Source: Alphaproteobacteria bacterium (GTDB lineage: Bacteria; Pseudomonadota; Alphaproteobacteria; Rhodobacterales; Rhodobacteraceae). From it: a stretch of 21,467 nucleotides of DNA. Under the pieces are notes generated by a model. It searched no databases. It was not told the origin of the DNA and saw nothing but the letters and a program-made list of their open reading frames with translations. Where the stretch lies: the NCBI GenBank assembly GCA_030428025.1, contig JAUIBJ010000005.1, positions 1 through 21,467 on the forward strand, in the 5' to 3' direction. The position numbers were made by a program, and so were the translations under genes. Shown here in pieces: positions 14,571 to 20,831 of the stretch (positions are counted from its first letter, which is position 1; each line of letters opens with the position of its first letter).

Positions 14571-15347
14571 ATGGCCATCTCCGATTACAAAACCGCACTC
14601 GTCACCGGCGCCTCCGGCGGTATGGGCCGCGCCATTGCCGAGCGGCTTGCAAGAAACGGGGTCACGGTTCATGCGCTCGCCCGATCCGCGGACAAGCTGG
14701 AGACCCTGTCCGACGAGGTCCCCAACATCAAGCCGATGGTCTGCGACGTGGCCGACACCGACGCCCTGGCCGGCGCGGTCGAGGGGCTGGAAATCGACGT
14801 TCTGGTGAACTGCGCGGGTGTCTCGCGTCCCGGCAGCCTATTGCAGTCCGACGCCTTCGACATCGACGAACAGATCGACGTGAACCTGCGCGCCGGTCTG
14901 CACCTTGCCCGCCTGCTGCTGCCCGGGATGATGGAGCGCGACCGCGGCCACATCGTCAACATCACCTCCATGGCCGGTCATTACGAGTTCGGCGGCCACA
15001 TCGCCTATCACGCCACCAAGGCCGCGATGCATGTCGTCTCGCGCCAGCTCCGCGTCGATGCCTTCGGGCGCCGCGTCCGCGTGACCGAGATCAGCCCCGG
15101 CCGGGTCGAAACCGACATCTTCGCCCATGTCGAGAAGATCAGCCCGGAGGAGGCGAAGAAGAAGTATTTCGAGGGGTTCGAGATGCCGCAGGTCTCGGAC
15201 ATCGCCGACGCCGTCGAATACGCTGTCGGCGCGCCGCAATACGTCAATATCGGCCTCATCGAATTGCTTCCGACGCTGCAGGTGCCGGGCGGACTGCGCA
15301 CAGCCAAGCGCGTAGGCGACGAGGTCATCCTGACCGGGAACAAGTAA
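14571..15347 (+). CDS. Short-chain dehydrogenase/reductase (258 aa)
   Basis: A classical SDR oxidoreductase: ALVTGASGGMGRAIAERLAR (cofactor loop at 10-28), NCAG at 80-83, and the catalytic Ser133 (NITSMAG), Tyr146 and Lys150 (IAYHATKAAMHV), followed by EISPGRVETDIF. ALARSADKL after beta-2, with an Arg, is compatible with NADP(H). The general pattern is that of the YdfG / serine 3-dehydrogenase-like group acting on 3-hydroxy acids, but the substrate cannot be read from sequence. The start at 14571 has AAAGGAACGG upstream. It is the last gene of the plus-strand operon and is followed by a hairpin, so it may modify the product or substrate of the Pxp complex. Confidence 0.85.
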   Translation: MAISDYKTALVTGASGGMGRAIAERLARNGVTVHALARSADKLETLSDEVPNIKPMVCDVADTDALAGAVEGLEIDVLVNCAGVSRPGSLLQSDAFDIDEQIDVNLRAGLHLARLLLPGMMERDRGHIVNITSMAGHYEFGGHIAYHATKAAMHVVSRQLRVDAFGRRVRVTEISPGRVETDIFAHVEKISPEEAKKKYFEGFEMPQVSDIADAVEYAVGAPQYVNIGLIELLPTLQVPGGLRTAKRVGDEVILTGNK

Positions 15348-15366
15348 TCCCCTCGAGGAAGCGGAT

Positions 15367-15397
15367 GACGGCCGGGCTCCTTCGAGGTCCGGCCGTC
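15367..15397 (+). terminator. Hairpin after the pxp/SDR operon
   Basis: A perfect 9-bp stem (GACGGCCGG at 15367-15375, CCGGCCGTC at 15389-15397) with a smaller inner CCT/AGG pairing begins 19 bases after the SDR stop codon. The downstream side lacks a long T run, so termination may be weak or bidirectional. Confidence 0.55.
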
Positions 15398-15410
15398 CTG
15401 CATTCGGCGG

Positions 15411-16129
15411 TCAGGGTGCCTGAAGGCCCTGCATCGCGGCTGGTCCTCCCCGGCGCGACGTCCGGGCTTCGGCGGCGTCGCGGCCCTTGACGCAGGTCAT
15501 CACCGTGCCGAGCGCGATCAAGGCAAGGTCCAGGCTCTCCTGCGGTGTAGGTGCGTCTGCGAAGATCACGCTCCCCCACAAGGCCGCGAAGCCCAGATAC
15601 GCCGTGTCGAACACGCCGACCACCGGCGGCGGCGCCAACTGGTAGGCCAGCGCCACGGTCAGGGCGATCACCGCCTGCAGCCCCCCCGAGCAGCAGCACG
15701 AGGCCCGCGCCGGACGTGCGCAACTCGGGCCAGATGGCCAGCACGAAGCCCCCGCCCTCCGGCGGGCCTGCAACCGTCAGGACGACCAGCCCGCACGCCG
15801 CCACGGCGCTCAGGCAGAGGTTGAGGTTCAGCGCCAGCGCGCCGGCGCTCTCCTGCAGGCAGCGGCTCCAGGTGATGATGCCGGCCAGCGCATAGAATCC
15901 GCCCGCGGCGAGGGGCCACAGCAGGAAGGGAGACAGCGCCGCGCGCCCCGGGTCGACCGCAAGCAATACCCCCCGCGACCGACAGCGCAATGGCCACCCA
16001 GCCTTGCCCGTCGATCACTGTGCCAAGTACGAAGCGCGCCATCAGCGCCATCCAGACCGGCGCCACGTAATAGTACGCCGCCGCCAGCGTGAGGGACATG
16101 GACGGCAGGGCAGCGTAGTAGCTCAGCCG
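15411..16129 (-). pseudogene. DMT/EamA-family permease remnant: 5' end cut off, two frameshifts
   Basis: Three minus-strand frames join into one drug/metabolite-transporter-like protein. From the 5' side: YYAALPSMSLTLAAAYYYVA through WVAIALSVAGG; then LLAVDPGRAALSPFLLWPLA through GLVLLLGG; then LQAVIALTVALAYQLAPPPV through VMTCVKGRD, ending at 15411. The C-terminal part is a typical EamA end, with five or so hydrophobic segments visible overall. The frame changes fall exactly in the G runs at 15969-15974 (six) and 15681-15687 (seven); removing one G from each restores a single frame. The N-terminal part is missing because an IS6 remnant begins at ~16129. It is a decaying gene, or, for the two indels, possibly homopolymer sequencing error. 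The truncation itself is independent of that doubt. Confidence 0.8.
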
Positions 16130-16149
16130 GGATTACCAACTTGTTTTCG
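16129..16149. repeat. Terminal inverted repeat of the IS6 remnant, left copy
   Basis: A 21-base sequence beginning GGGATTACCAACTTG; it matches the right-hand copy at 19 of 21 positions in inverted orientation and defines the left boundary of the element, where the EamA frame stops. Confidence 0.75.
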
Positions 16150-16182
16150 CCTATTTGAGAGGAGCGAGCCGTTACACGCTCT

Positions 16183-16513
16183 TCATGGGACAGCATCATC
16201 TTTGGCGTTGCGTCGTGGCTGAACGAGAATATCAAGCACGTCGCCGTTCGCGTCGACCGCCCTCCAGAGCCAGTATTCTCTGCCGTTGATCGGGATAACG
16301 ACCTCATCCAGATGCCATTTGTCAATCGCAACAGGTCTGTCCCGTTTGATACAATCGGCGAAGTGGCGGCCAAAGCGGTTCACCCATTTCCGGATCGACG
16401 TCCGCCGTACTGAGCGCGAAGCGATGGTAGACCCAGACGGCATATGCGACGATTTCTCGAGGGAAGCGGTAGCCTTTCAGGCGCGGCATAAAGGATGGCA
16501 TATTCATACCCAA
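16183..16513 (-). pseudogene. IS6-family transposase, frameshifted and truncated
   Basis: The N-terminal frame (from ~16513 or 16507) reads FMPRLKGYRFPREIVAYAVW then VYHRFALSTADV, the IS6 N-terminal helix region. The reading then continues in another frame (to 16183) as TSIRKWVNRFGRHFADCIKR, followed by AIDKWHLDEVVIPINGREYW and LWRAVDANGDVLDILVQPRR. The last block is the first part of the DDE domain, with the first catalytic Asp in WHLDE. About 14 residues are missing between the two frames, consistent with a small deletion, and the C-terminal half with the second Asp and the Glu is gone. It cannot be an active transposase, though an intact IS6 relative elsewhere could still act on the repeats. 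Confidence 0.8.
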
Positions 16514-16533
16514 CGCCTAACCAAGCGCCGCAC

Positions 16534-16554
16534 CGCAAACAAGTTGGCAATCCC
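16534..16554. repeat. Terminal inverted repeat of the IS6 remnant, right copy
   Basis: A 21-base sequence containing CGCAAACAAGTTGGCAATCC, the inverted partner of 16129-16149. It marks the upstream (transposase start) end of the minus-strand element. Confidence 0.75.
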
Positions 16555-16585
16555 CTTGCAGGGGCCGTAAGCGCCCCCGGCAAGG

Positions 16586-16626
16586 GGCACGGGGCCGCCG
16601 GGCGAGGACCCCGCCGGCCCCGTGCC
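16586..16626 (-). terminator. Strong GC hairpin after the dctPQM operon
   Basis: A perfect 12-bp stem (GGCACGGGGCCG at 16586-16597 and CGGCCCCGTGCC at 16615-16626), with further CGGG/CCCG pairing possible in the loop, starts 4 bases after the dctM stop codon on the minus strand. No T run follows. Its position immediately after the last gene makes termination or 3'-end protection the likely role. Confidence 0.6.
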
Positions 16627-16630
16627 GCGC

Positions 16631-17935
16631 TTATCCCAGTATCAGGTCGGGGAGGAAGGTGACGATACCGGGGAAGACTGCCAACATGATCACGAAGCCG
16701 ATCATGATCGCGAGGAAGGGAAAGGTCACCCGCGCGATGTAGCCGGTGCTTCGGCCGGTGATGTTCTGGATCACCGCGAAGTTGAAGGCCACGGGTGGCG
16801 TGATCTGGGCCATCTCGACCACCAGCACCATGAAGATCCCGAACCAGACCTTGTCGAAGCCCGCCGCCTCGACCAGCGGCAGCACCACCGGCAGTGTCGT
16901 CGCGATCATCGAAAACCCTTCGAGCGCCGTGCCCAGCACCAGGTAGAGCGCGACCAGCGCAAGGATCAGCACGATCGGCGACAGGTCCCAGCTTGTGACC
17001 GCGCCCGCCACTGCCGCGGGAATGCCAAGGGTCGAGGTGATGTTGCCCAGCACTGAGGCGCCAAGGATGATGATCCCCATCACCGAACAGGTCTGCACCG
17101 CCCCAAGGATCACGTCGCGCAGCTCTTTTAGCCCCAGCGCGCCCTGCGACAGGGACACGATGAACGCACCCAGCACGCCGAGCGCAGCCGCCTCGGAGGG
17201 CGTGGCCAGCCCGCCATACATCGAGCCCAGCACGCAGAGGATCAGGAACAGCGCCGGGGCCAGATCCTTCAGCGCGGCGAACCGGTCGCGCAAGGACATG
17301 TGGCGCATCGCGCGCTCGGCTTCGGGCACCAAGTCGGCCTTCAGCGTGGTCCGGATCATGATGTAGATGCCGAAGGTCGCCGCTAGCAGCAGACCCGGCA
17401 GGAAACCGGCGGTGAACAGACGCAGGACGGATTCGTTGGCCAGAACGCCGTACATGATCATCACGGTCGAGGGTGGGATCAGGAATCCCAGCGTGCCCGC
17501 CCCGGCCAGGCTGCCGATGGCTACCTCGGGCGAGTAGCCCCGGCCCAGCAATTCCTTCAGCGTCATGCGCCCGACCACCTGCGTGGTCGCCGCCGAAGAC
17601 CCCGAGATCGCGGCGAAGATCGAACAGCCCACGATGTTGACGTGCAGCAGACGGCCCGGCAGCAACCCCGCCCAGGGCGCCAGGCCGGTGAACAGGGCCT
17701 CGGATATCCGCGTGCGGAACAGGAACTCGCCCATCAGGATGAACAGCGGCAGCGCCACGAGGTCCGGGGTGGTGAGGATGTTGTAGACATATTGCGGAAA
17801 CAGGCGGTCCACCGGCAGGCCGGTGAACAGCAGCGCCAGTCCGATCGCGGTGGACAGCAGTGCTATGCCGATCCACGCCCCGGCGGCAAGCGTGCCGAAG
17901 AGCAGACCGAACAGGCTGGAGACAATCGCGCCCAT
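16631..17935 (-). CDS. dctM: TRAP transporter large permease subunit (DctM family, 434 aa)
   Basis: The main membrane channel of a tripartite ATP-independent periplasmic transporter, which uses an ion gradient to import a substrate (usually a carboxylate) delivered by the binding protein. It is very hydrophobic throughout, with about eleven or twelve membrane segments. DctM hallmarks are PQYVYNILTTPDLVALPLFI, ILMGEFLFRTRISEALF, GCSIFAAISGSSAATTQVVG, IGSLAGAGTLGFLIPPSTVM, the GGLATPSEAAALGVLGA of the second half, and VVEMAQITPPVAFN. The start at 17935 has AAGGGAAGGA just upstream; the frame continuing to 18034 is dropped because it adds a charged tail. It follows dctQ by 43 bp in the same direction and ends at a strong hairpin. 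Confidence 0.93.
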   Translation of the reverse strand: MGAIVSSLFGLLFGTLAAGAWIGIALLSTAIGLALLFTGLPVDRLFPQYVYNILTTPDLVALPLFILMGEFLFRTRISEALFTGLAPWAGLLPGRLLHVNIVGCSIFAAISGSSAATTQVVGRMTLKELLGRGYSPEVAIGSLAGAGTLGFLIPPSTVMIMYGVLANESVLRLFTAGFLPGLLLAATFGIYIMIRTTLKADLVPEAERAMRHMSLRDRFAALKDLAPALFLILCVLGSMYGGLATPSEAAALGVLGAFIVSLSQGALGLKELRDVILGAVQTCSVMGIIILGASVLGNITSTLGIPAAVAGAVTSWDLSPIVLILALVALYLVLGTALEGFSMIATTLPVVLPLVEAAGFDKVWFGIFMVLVVEMAQITPPVAFNFAVIQNITGRSTGYIARVTFPFLAIMIGFVIMLAVFPGIVTFLPDLILG

Positions 17936-17978
17936 GGCATTCCTTCCCTTATCGGTCCGAGCCGCTCGGCACCGACGA

Positions 17979-18566
17979 TCATTCGATGGCGGTTGCGACG
18001 CCGAGTTCGGGTTTGTTAACCGGAATTCCGGCAAGACAGCTCACCAGCCGCGCGATCATCTGAAAGGCGAGAATGCCCATTCCGATGCTCAGAACCATCT
18101 GCGGTATCCACAGCGGGGTGAAACTATCTTGCGACACCTCGCCATAGCCGTAGGTGCGCAGGGTGAACTTTGTCAGCCAGATCGTCAGGCTGACCGTCAC
18201 CGCCGTTCCCAGCACGCTGGACGCCAGCTCGAGGGTGTATGCCAGCCTGCCTTGGCCGGCGTTCATCAACAGCTCGACCCGCAGCTGAAGCCCCGACCGT
18301 AGCGTCAAGCCCGCCCCTAGAAGAAAGGCCGCGCCCATCAGGTAGGCGCCGTATTCCCAGCCGACTCCGGTGCCCGAGGGGATCGCGGGCAAATATCGGC
18401 TGGCGGAGGCAAGAAGCGTATCCAGCAGAACCAGAAGCGTCAGCCCGGCGATGCACGCCCCTGCAAGCCATGCTCCGGCCAGGGAAACGGTGTCTGCGAC
18501 CCTCTGAAGGGCCGCAGCGTATCCCCTTGCTCCGGACCATGTGGCCGGATCATTCGGGGACGTCAT
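17979..18566 (-). CDS. dctQ: TRAP transporter small permease subunit (DctQ family, 195 aa)
   Basis: The four-helix membrane subunit that pairs with DctM. Hydrophobic segments are seen around AWLAGACIAGLTLLVLLDTL, YGAYLMGAAFLLGAGLTLRS, LELASSVLGTAVTVSLTIWL and PLWIPQMVLSIGMGILAFQM, with the family-typical WEYGAYLMGAAFLLGAG, QLRVELL and SQDSFTPLWIPQ. The start at 18566 lies 1 bp beyond the dctP stop (TGAGATG), so translation is coupled; the longer frame to 18701 overlaps dctP and is not used. At 195 residues it is slightly longer than the ~160-175 of many DctQ proteins, with a charged N-terminal tail of about 25 residues. Function is inferred from position between dctP and dctM and from the helix pattern. 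Confidence 0.9.
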   Translation of the reverse strand: MTSPNDPATWSGARGYAAALQRVADTVSLAGAWLAGACIAGLTLLVLLDTLLASASRYLPAIPSGTGVGWEYGAYLMGAAFLLGAGLTLRSGLQLRVELLMNAGQGRLAYTLELASSVLGTAVTVSLTIWLTKFTLRTYGYGEVSQDSFTPLWIPQMVLSIGMGILAFQMIARLVSCLAGIPVNKPELGVATAIE

Positions 18567-18567
18567 C

Positions 18568-19557
18568 TCAGTTAGACGCCTTCGACGCGCGGTAGGCCTC
18601 GACGATCGGAAGCGCCTCCGGCACGCGATCGAAGAACTCGGCCTGCACCGATTGCGCCCGCTCGGCGATCTGCGCCTTGAGTTCGTCGGACAGCGGCACA
18701 AGCTCCATGCCGTTCTCAGTCATGGTGGCGATACTGTTCAGGTCACCCTGACGCGACACCTCCCAGAATTCCGGCTCGAGTTCCGCAGCGACGGCTTCGA
18801 TCGCGGCCTGGTCTTCTTCCGACAGGTCGTTCCAGACATCGAGGTTGATGGTGACGGCGTTCGAACCCCAAGTGTGATTGGTCGGATAGATGTACTCGAG
18901 GAATTCCCAAAACTTGCCGTCGACGCCAGAGGTCGCCGAGGTCGCGACACCGTCGACGCGGCCGGAGGCCAGAGCCGGCAGCAGCTCACCCCAGGGCATG
19001 ACCACGCCGTCCATGCCGATGGCGGTGATGATGTCGACGGTATTCTTGTCGGCGCCGCGCACCGGGATGCCGCGGAAACCCTCGATGTCGTCCACCAGAA
19101 CCTTGAGATAGACGTACTGGGCCGGGGACGGCACCATGTAGAGGATCTTCTGGTTGTAGCGTTCTGCCAGTTTCTCGAACTCGGGACGCAGGAAGGCGTG
19201 ATAGTCCTTCAGCTCCTCCATCGAGGATACGAGGAACGGCACACCCTCGGCGCCGAACATCGGGTTCAGACCGACCTGCTGGCTGATGTTGATGTCGGCC
19301 ATCGCGACAAGCCCGTCACGAACCGCCGCCAGCTGGTCGGGCCCCTTGAAGCCCAGCGACCCGGCAGCATTCACCGTGATCACCACCTCGCCGTCGGTGG
19401 CCTTTTCGACCGCCTCGGCAAAGACCTTGGCGTTCTCGACCATGAAGTTACCTTCGGGCAGGACGTCGGACAGGCTCAGCCGGGTTTCGGCCGAGACGGA
19501 CTGGCCCAGGGTGAAGGCCGCGACCGCGCCATAGGCAAGCGCCTTGAAATATTGCAT
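18568..19557 (-). CDS. dctP: TRAP transporter substrate-binding protein (DctP family, 329 aa)
   Basis: The periplasmic solute receptor of the transporter. The start at 19557 has GGGAG upstream and begins a signal peptide (FKALAYGAVAAFTLGQSVSA, cleavage near residue 23). The mature part shows the DctP pattern: SDVLPEGNFMVENAKVFAEA, the VRDGLVAMADINISQQVG region, YVYLKVLVDDIEGFRGIPVR with the conserved Arg that binds the substrate carboxylate, MPWGELLPALASGRVDGVAT, and ITINLDVWNDLSEEDQ-like helices near the C-terminus. The substrate cannot be named from sequence. Organic acids are usual for the family, and pyroglutamate-binding TRAP receptors are known in Bordetella, which would fit the nearby pxp operon. 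The longer frame to 19833 reads through the divergent promoter region and is rejected. Confidence 0.93.
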   Translation of the reverse strand: MQYFKALAYGAVAAFTLGQSVSAETRLSLSDVLPEGNFMVENAKVFAEAVEKATDGEVVITVNAAGSLGFKGPDQLAAVRDGLVAMADINISQQVGLNPMFGAEGVPFLVSSMEELKDYHAFLRPEFEKLAERYNQKILYMVPSPAQYVYLKVLVDDIEGFRGIPVRGADKNTVDIITAIGMDGVVMPWGELLPALASGRVDGVATSATSGVDGKFWEFLEYIYPTNHTWGSNAVTINLDVWNDLSEEDQAAIEAVAAELEPEFWEVSRQGDLNSIATMTENGMELVPLSDELKAQIAERAQSVQAEFFDRVPEALPIVEAYRASKASN

Positions 19558-19777
19558 GGTTGTACTCCCGTGGTTGGTGCTGCGCATCTCCGGCCGGAGG
19601 TCTGGAGCGGCGCCTTGGTTTGAGATGCGTTGCCGGCCTCCGTCCGGCTCGAGTCCCAGATTACGCGGTCGTGTCACCGGCTCAAAAGACGACTTCGATC
19701 TGACATGATCGCAAACGGATATGATCCTTGCGGGCCATGAGGCATTATCAAGGCGACGTCGCAGAGGCAGGGGAACC
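19558..19777. promoter_or_regulatory. Divergent promoter region between dctP and the LysR-type regulator gene
   Basis: 220 bp lie between two head-to-head start codons, the usual location for LysR-type operators acting on both genes. It contains the dyad at 19696-19711 and the direct repeat ATGATC at 19705-19710 and 19721-19726, whose starts are 16 bases apart. No -35/-10 pair could be fixed with confidence. Confidence 0.6.
19696..19711. promoter_or_regulatory. Candidate regulator-binding dyad CGATC-N6-GATCG
   Basis: A perfect 5+5 inverted repeat around TGACAT, about 67 bases before the lysR start and 139 before dctP. Its core TCTGACATGATCG agrees at 11 of 13 positions with each of two sites in the rraA/accB divergent spacer. 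LysR-type proteins bind short dyads in such places, but the geometry is not the textbook T-N11-A, so the assignment is tentative. Confidence 0.35.
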
Positions 19778-20695
19778 ATGGATATCAAGAAACTGCACGC
19801 ATTTGCCAAGATCGTCGACATCGGCAGCATCACCAGAGCGTCCTCGATCCTGCATATCGCGCAGCCTGCGCTGAGCCAGCAGATCGCCTATCTTGAAACC
19901 CATTTCGGCCGACCGCTGCTGGTTCGGTCCAAGCGCGGCGTCGTGCCGACCGAGGCGGGCAAGCTGCTCTATCGCCACTGCCAGATCATCCTGAAACAGA
20001 TGGACCAGGCAGAGCTGGAGCTCAGCACCTCGGATGAAAGCATCTCGGGGTTCGTCACGGTCGGGCTGGCCCCGCTCAGCCTTGGCTCTCTCGTGGCGAC
20101 GCAGCTAGTCAAAGCGATCCGCGAGGAACATCCCGGCATTGTGCTGCATATCAACGAGAATGTCGGCGGCGTCATCAGCGAGATGATCATGGCCGGAAAG
20201 ATGGACCTCGCCCTGATCTACAACCCCGGCGGCATCCCGGGCGTCTCCTTCGACCCGGTCCAGACCGAAGAGCTGCATTTCGTCACCGCCGGGCCGCCGC
20301 GGGGCGAAGAAGGCGACGCCACGCTGGCCGAGGCGGTCGAAAGCCCGCTGGTCCTGCCGAGCGAGATCCACACCATCCGGCAGGTGATCGACACGGCGGT
20401 CACACGGGCCCGCCTCAAGACCAATGTCGTGGCGCAAACGGAGTCGATCTCCATCCTCGCCGGGCTTGTGGGCGAAGGGCTCGGCGCCACCATCCTGCCG
20501 ATTTCCGCGGCGCAGGCGCTCCGGCGGCGGGTGCCGGAGGCGCGCGCCTACCGCATTCACAAGCCAAACATTAAGGTCAACATGGCGATCTGCGTCTCCG
20601 GCCAGCTGCCGCTGTCCGAGCCCGCGGCGGCAGTGAGGGATCGGCTGGCGGAACTGGCGCAGGACATCGCCAATGACCGGGTGCGCCGGGAGTAG
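19778..20695 (+). CDS. LysR-type transcriptional regulator (305 aa)
   Basis: A DNA-binding regulator that normally activates a divergently transcribed operon when its effector binds. Residues 1-60 form the winged helix-turn-helix: MDIKKLHAFAKIVDIGSITR, ASSILHIAQPALSQQIAYLE, then FGRPLLVRSKRGVVPTEAGK. A linker helix and a LysR substrate-binding domain (from about 90) follow, with VTVGLAPLSL, GGVISEMIMAGKMDLALIYN and GLVGEGLGATILPISAA. The N-terminus and PLLVRSKRGVVPTEAG resemble the Nac/CynR-like group. The start at 19778 is preceded by AGGCAGGGGA; a longer frame from 19721 is not supported. The obvious target is dctPQM, transcribed away from the same 220-bp spacer; control of the pxp operon is possible if the shared motif is real. 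Confidence 0.92.
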   Translation: MDIKKLHAFAKIVDIGSITRASSILHIAQPALSQQIAYLETHFGRPLLVRSKRGVVPTEAGKLLYRHCQIILKQMDQAELELSTSDESISGFVTVGLAPLSLGSLVATQLVKAIREEHPGIVLHINENVGGVISEMIMAGKMDLALIYNPGGIPGVSFDPVQTEELHFVTAGPPRGEEGDATLAEAVESPLVLPSEIHTIRQVIDTAVTRARLKTNVVAQTESISILAGLVGEGLGATILPISAAQALRRRVPEARAYRIHKPNIKVNMAICVSGQLPLSEPAAAVRDRLAELAQDIANDRVRRE

Positions 20696-20715
20696 GTGAC
20701 TGCACCGGCAGCTTT

Positions 20716-20739
20716 CCGGGGTCGCCACGGCGACCCCGG
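20716..20739 (+). terminator. Hairpin after the LysR gene
   Basis: CCGGGGTCGCC (20716-20726) pairs with GGCGACCCCGG (20729-20739), giving a stem of about ten base pairs with a four-base loop, 20 bases after the regulator's stop. There is no strong T run on either side; it may end both this gene and the converging minus-strand fragment. Confidence 0.6.
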
Positions 20740-20758
20740 GACCTGTGGGGCGGTCGTC

Positions 20759-20831
20759 TTACAGGATCGACTGCAGGTAGGCGAAGGACGCCTCGAAATC
20801 GCCCGCGACATGGGGGATACGCGCCGCCTCT
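20759..20831 (-). pseudogene. C-terminal tail of an unrecognised minus-strand gene, interrupted by the IS630 element
   Basis: The minus-strand frame ending at the TAA of 20759-20761 reads EAARIPHVAGDFEASFAYLQ and then SIL, which is protein-like in composition. Only about 23 codons lie between the stop and the TA dinucleotide at 20830-20831, the likely insertion site of the IS630 element. The family cannot be recognised from so few residues. The frame continues into the IS end (to 20986), but that part is element sequence. The rest of the gene may lie beyond the far end of the element, outside the window. Confidence 0.35.

Larger units (their letters stand above)
16129..16554 (-). mobile_element. 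IS6-family remnant, internally deleted (about 426 bp), both terminal inverted repeats kept
   Basis: The ends are matching inverted repeats: GGGATTACCAACTTGTTTTC at 16129-16148 and the reverse complement of 16534-16554, which starts GGGATTGCCAACTTGTTTGC; 19 of 21 positions agree. Inside is a broken IS6-type transposase on the minus strand. Complete IS6 elements are about 0.75-0.9 kb, so roughly half is lost. No 8-bp target duplication is seen: the flanks are GCTCAGCC on the left and CTTGCAGG on the right. This suggests recombination or an adjacent deletion after insertion. It separates the truncated EamA gene from the TRAP operon. Confidence 0.8.

Noticed and set aside
15681..15974. Phase variation of the EamA gene through G tracts
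   Set aside because: The gene also lacks its 5' end because of the IS remnant, so restoring the frame would not restore the protein. Decay or sequencing error is simpler.
16121..16562. 8-bp target-site duplication flanking the IS6 remnant
   Set aside because: The flanks GCTCAGCC and CTTGCAGG do not match, and shifting the ends by a base or two does not help.
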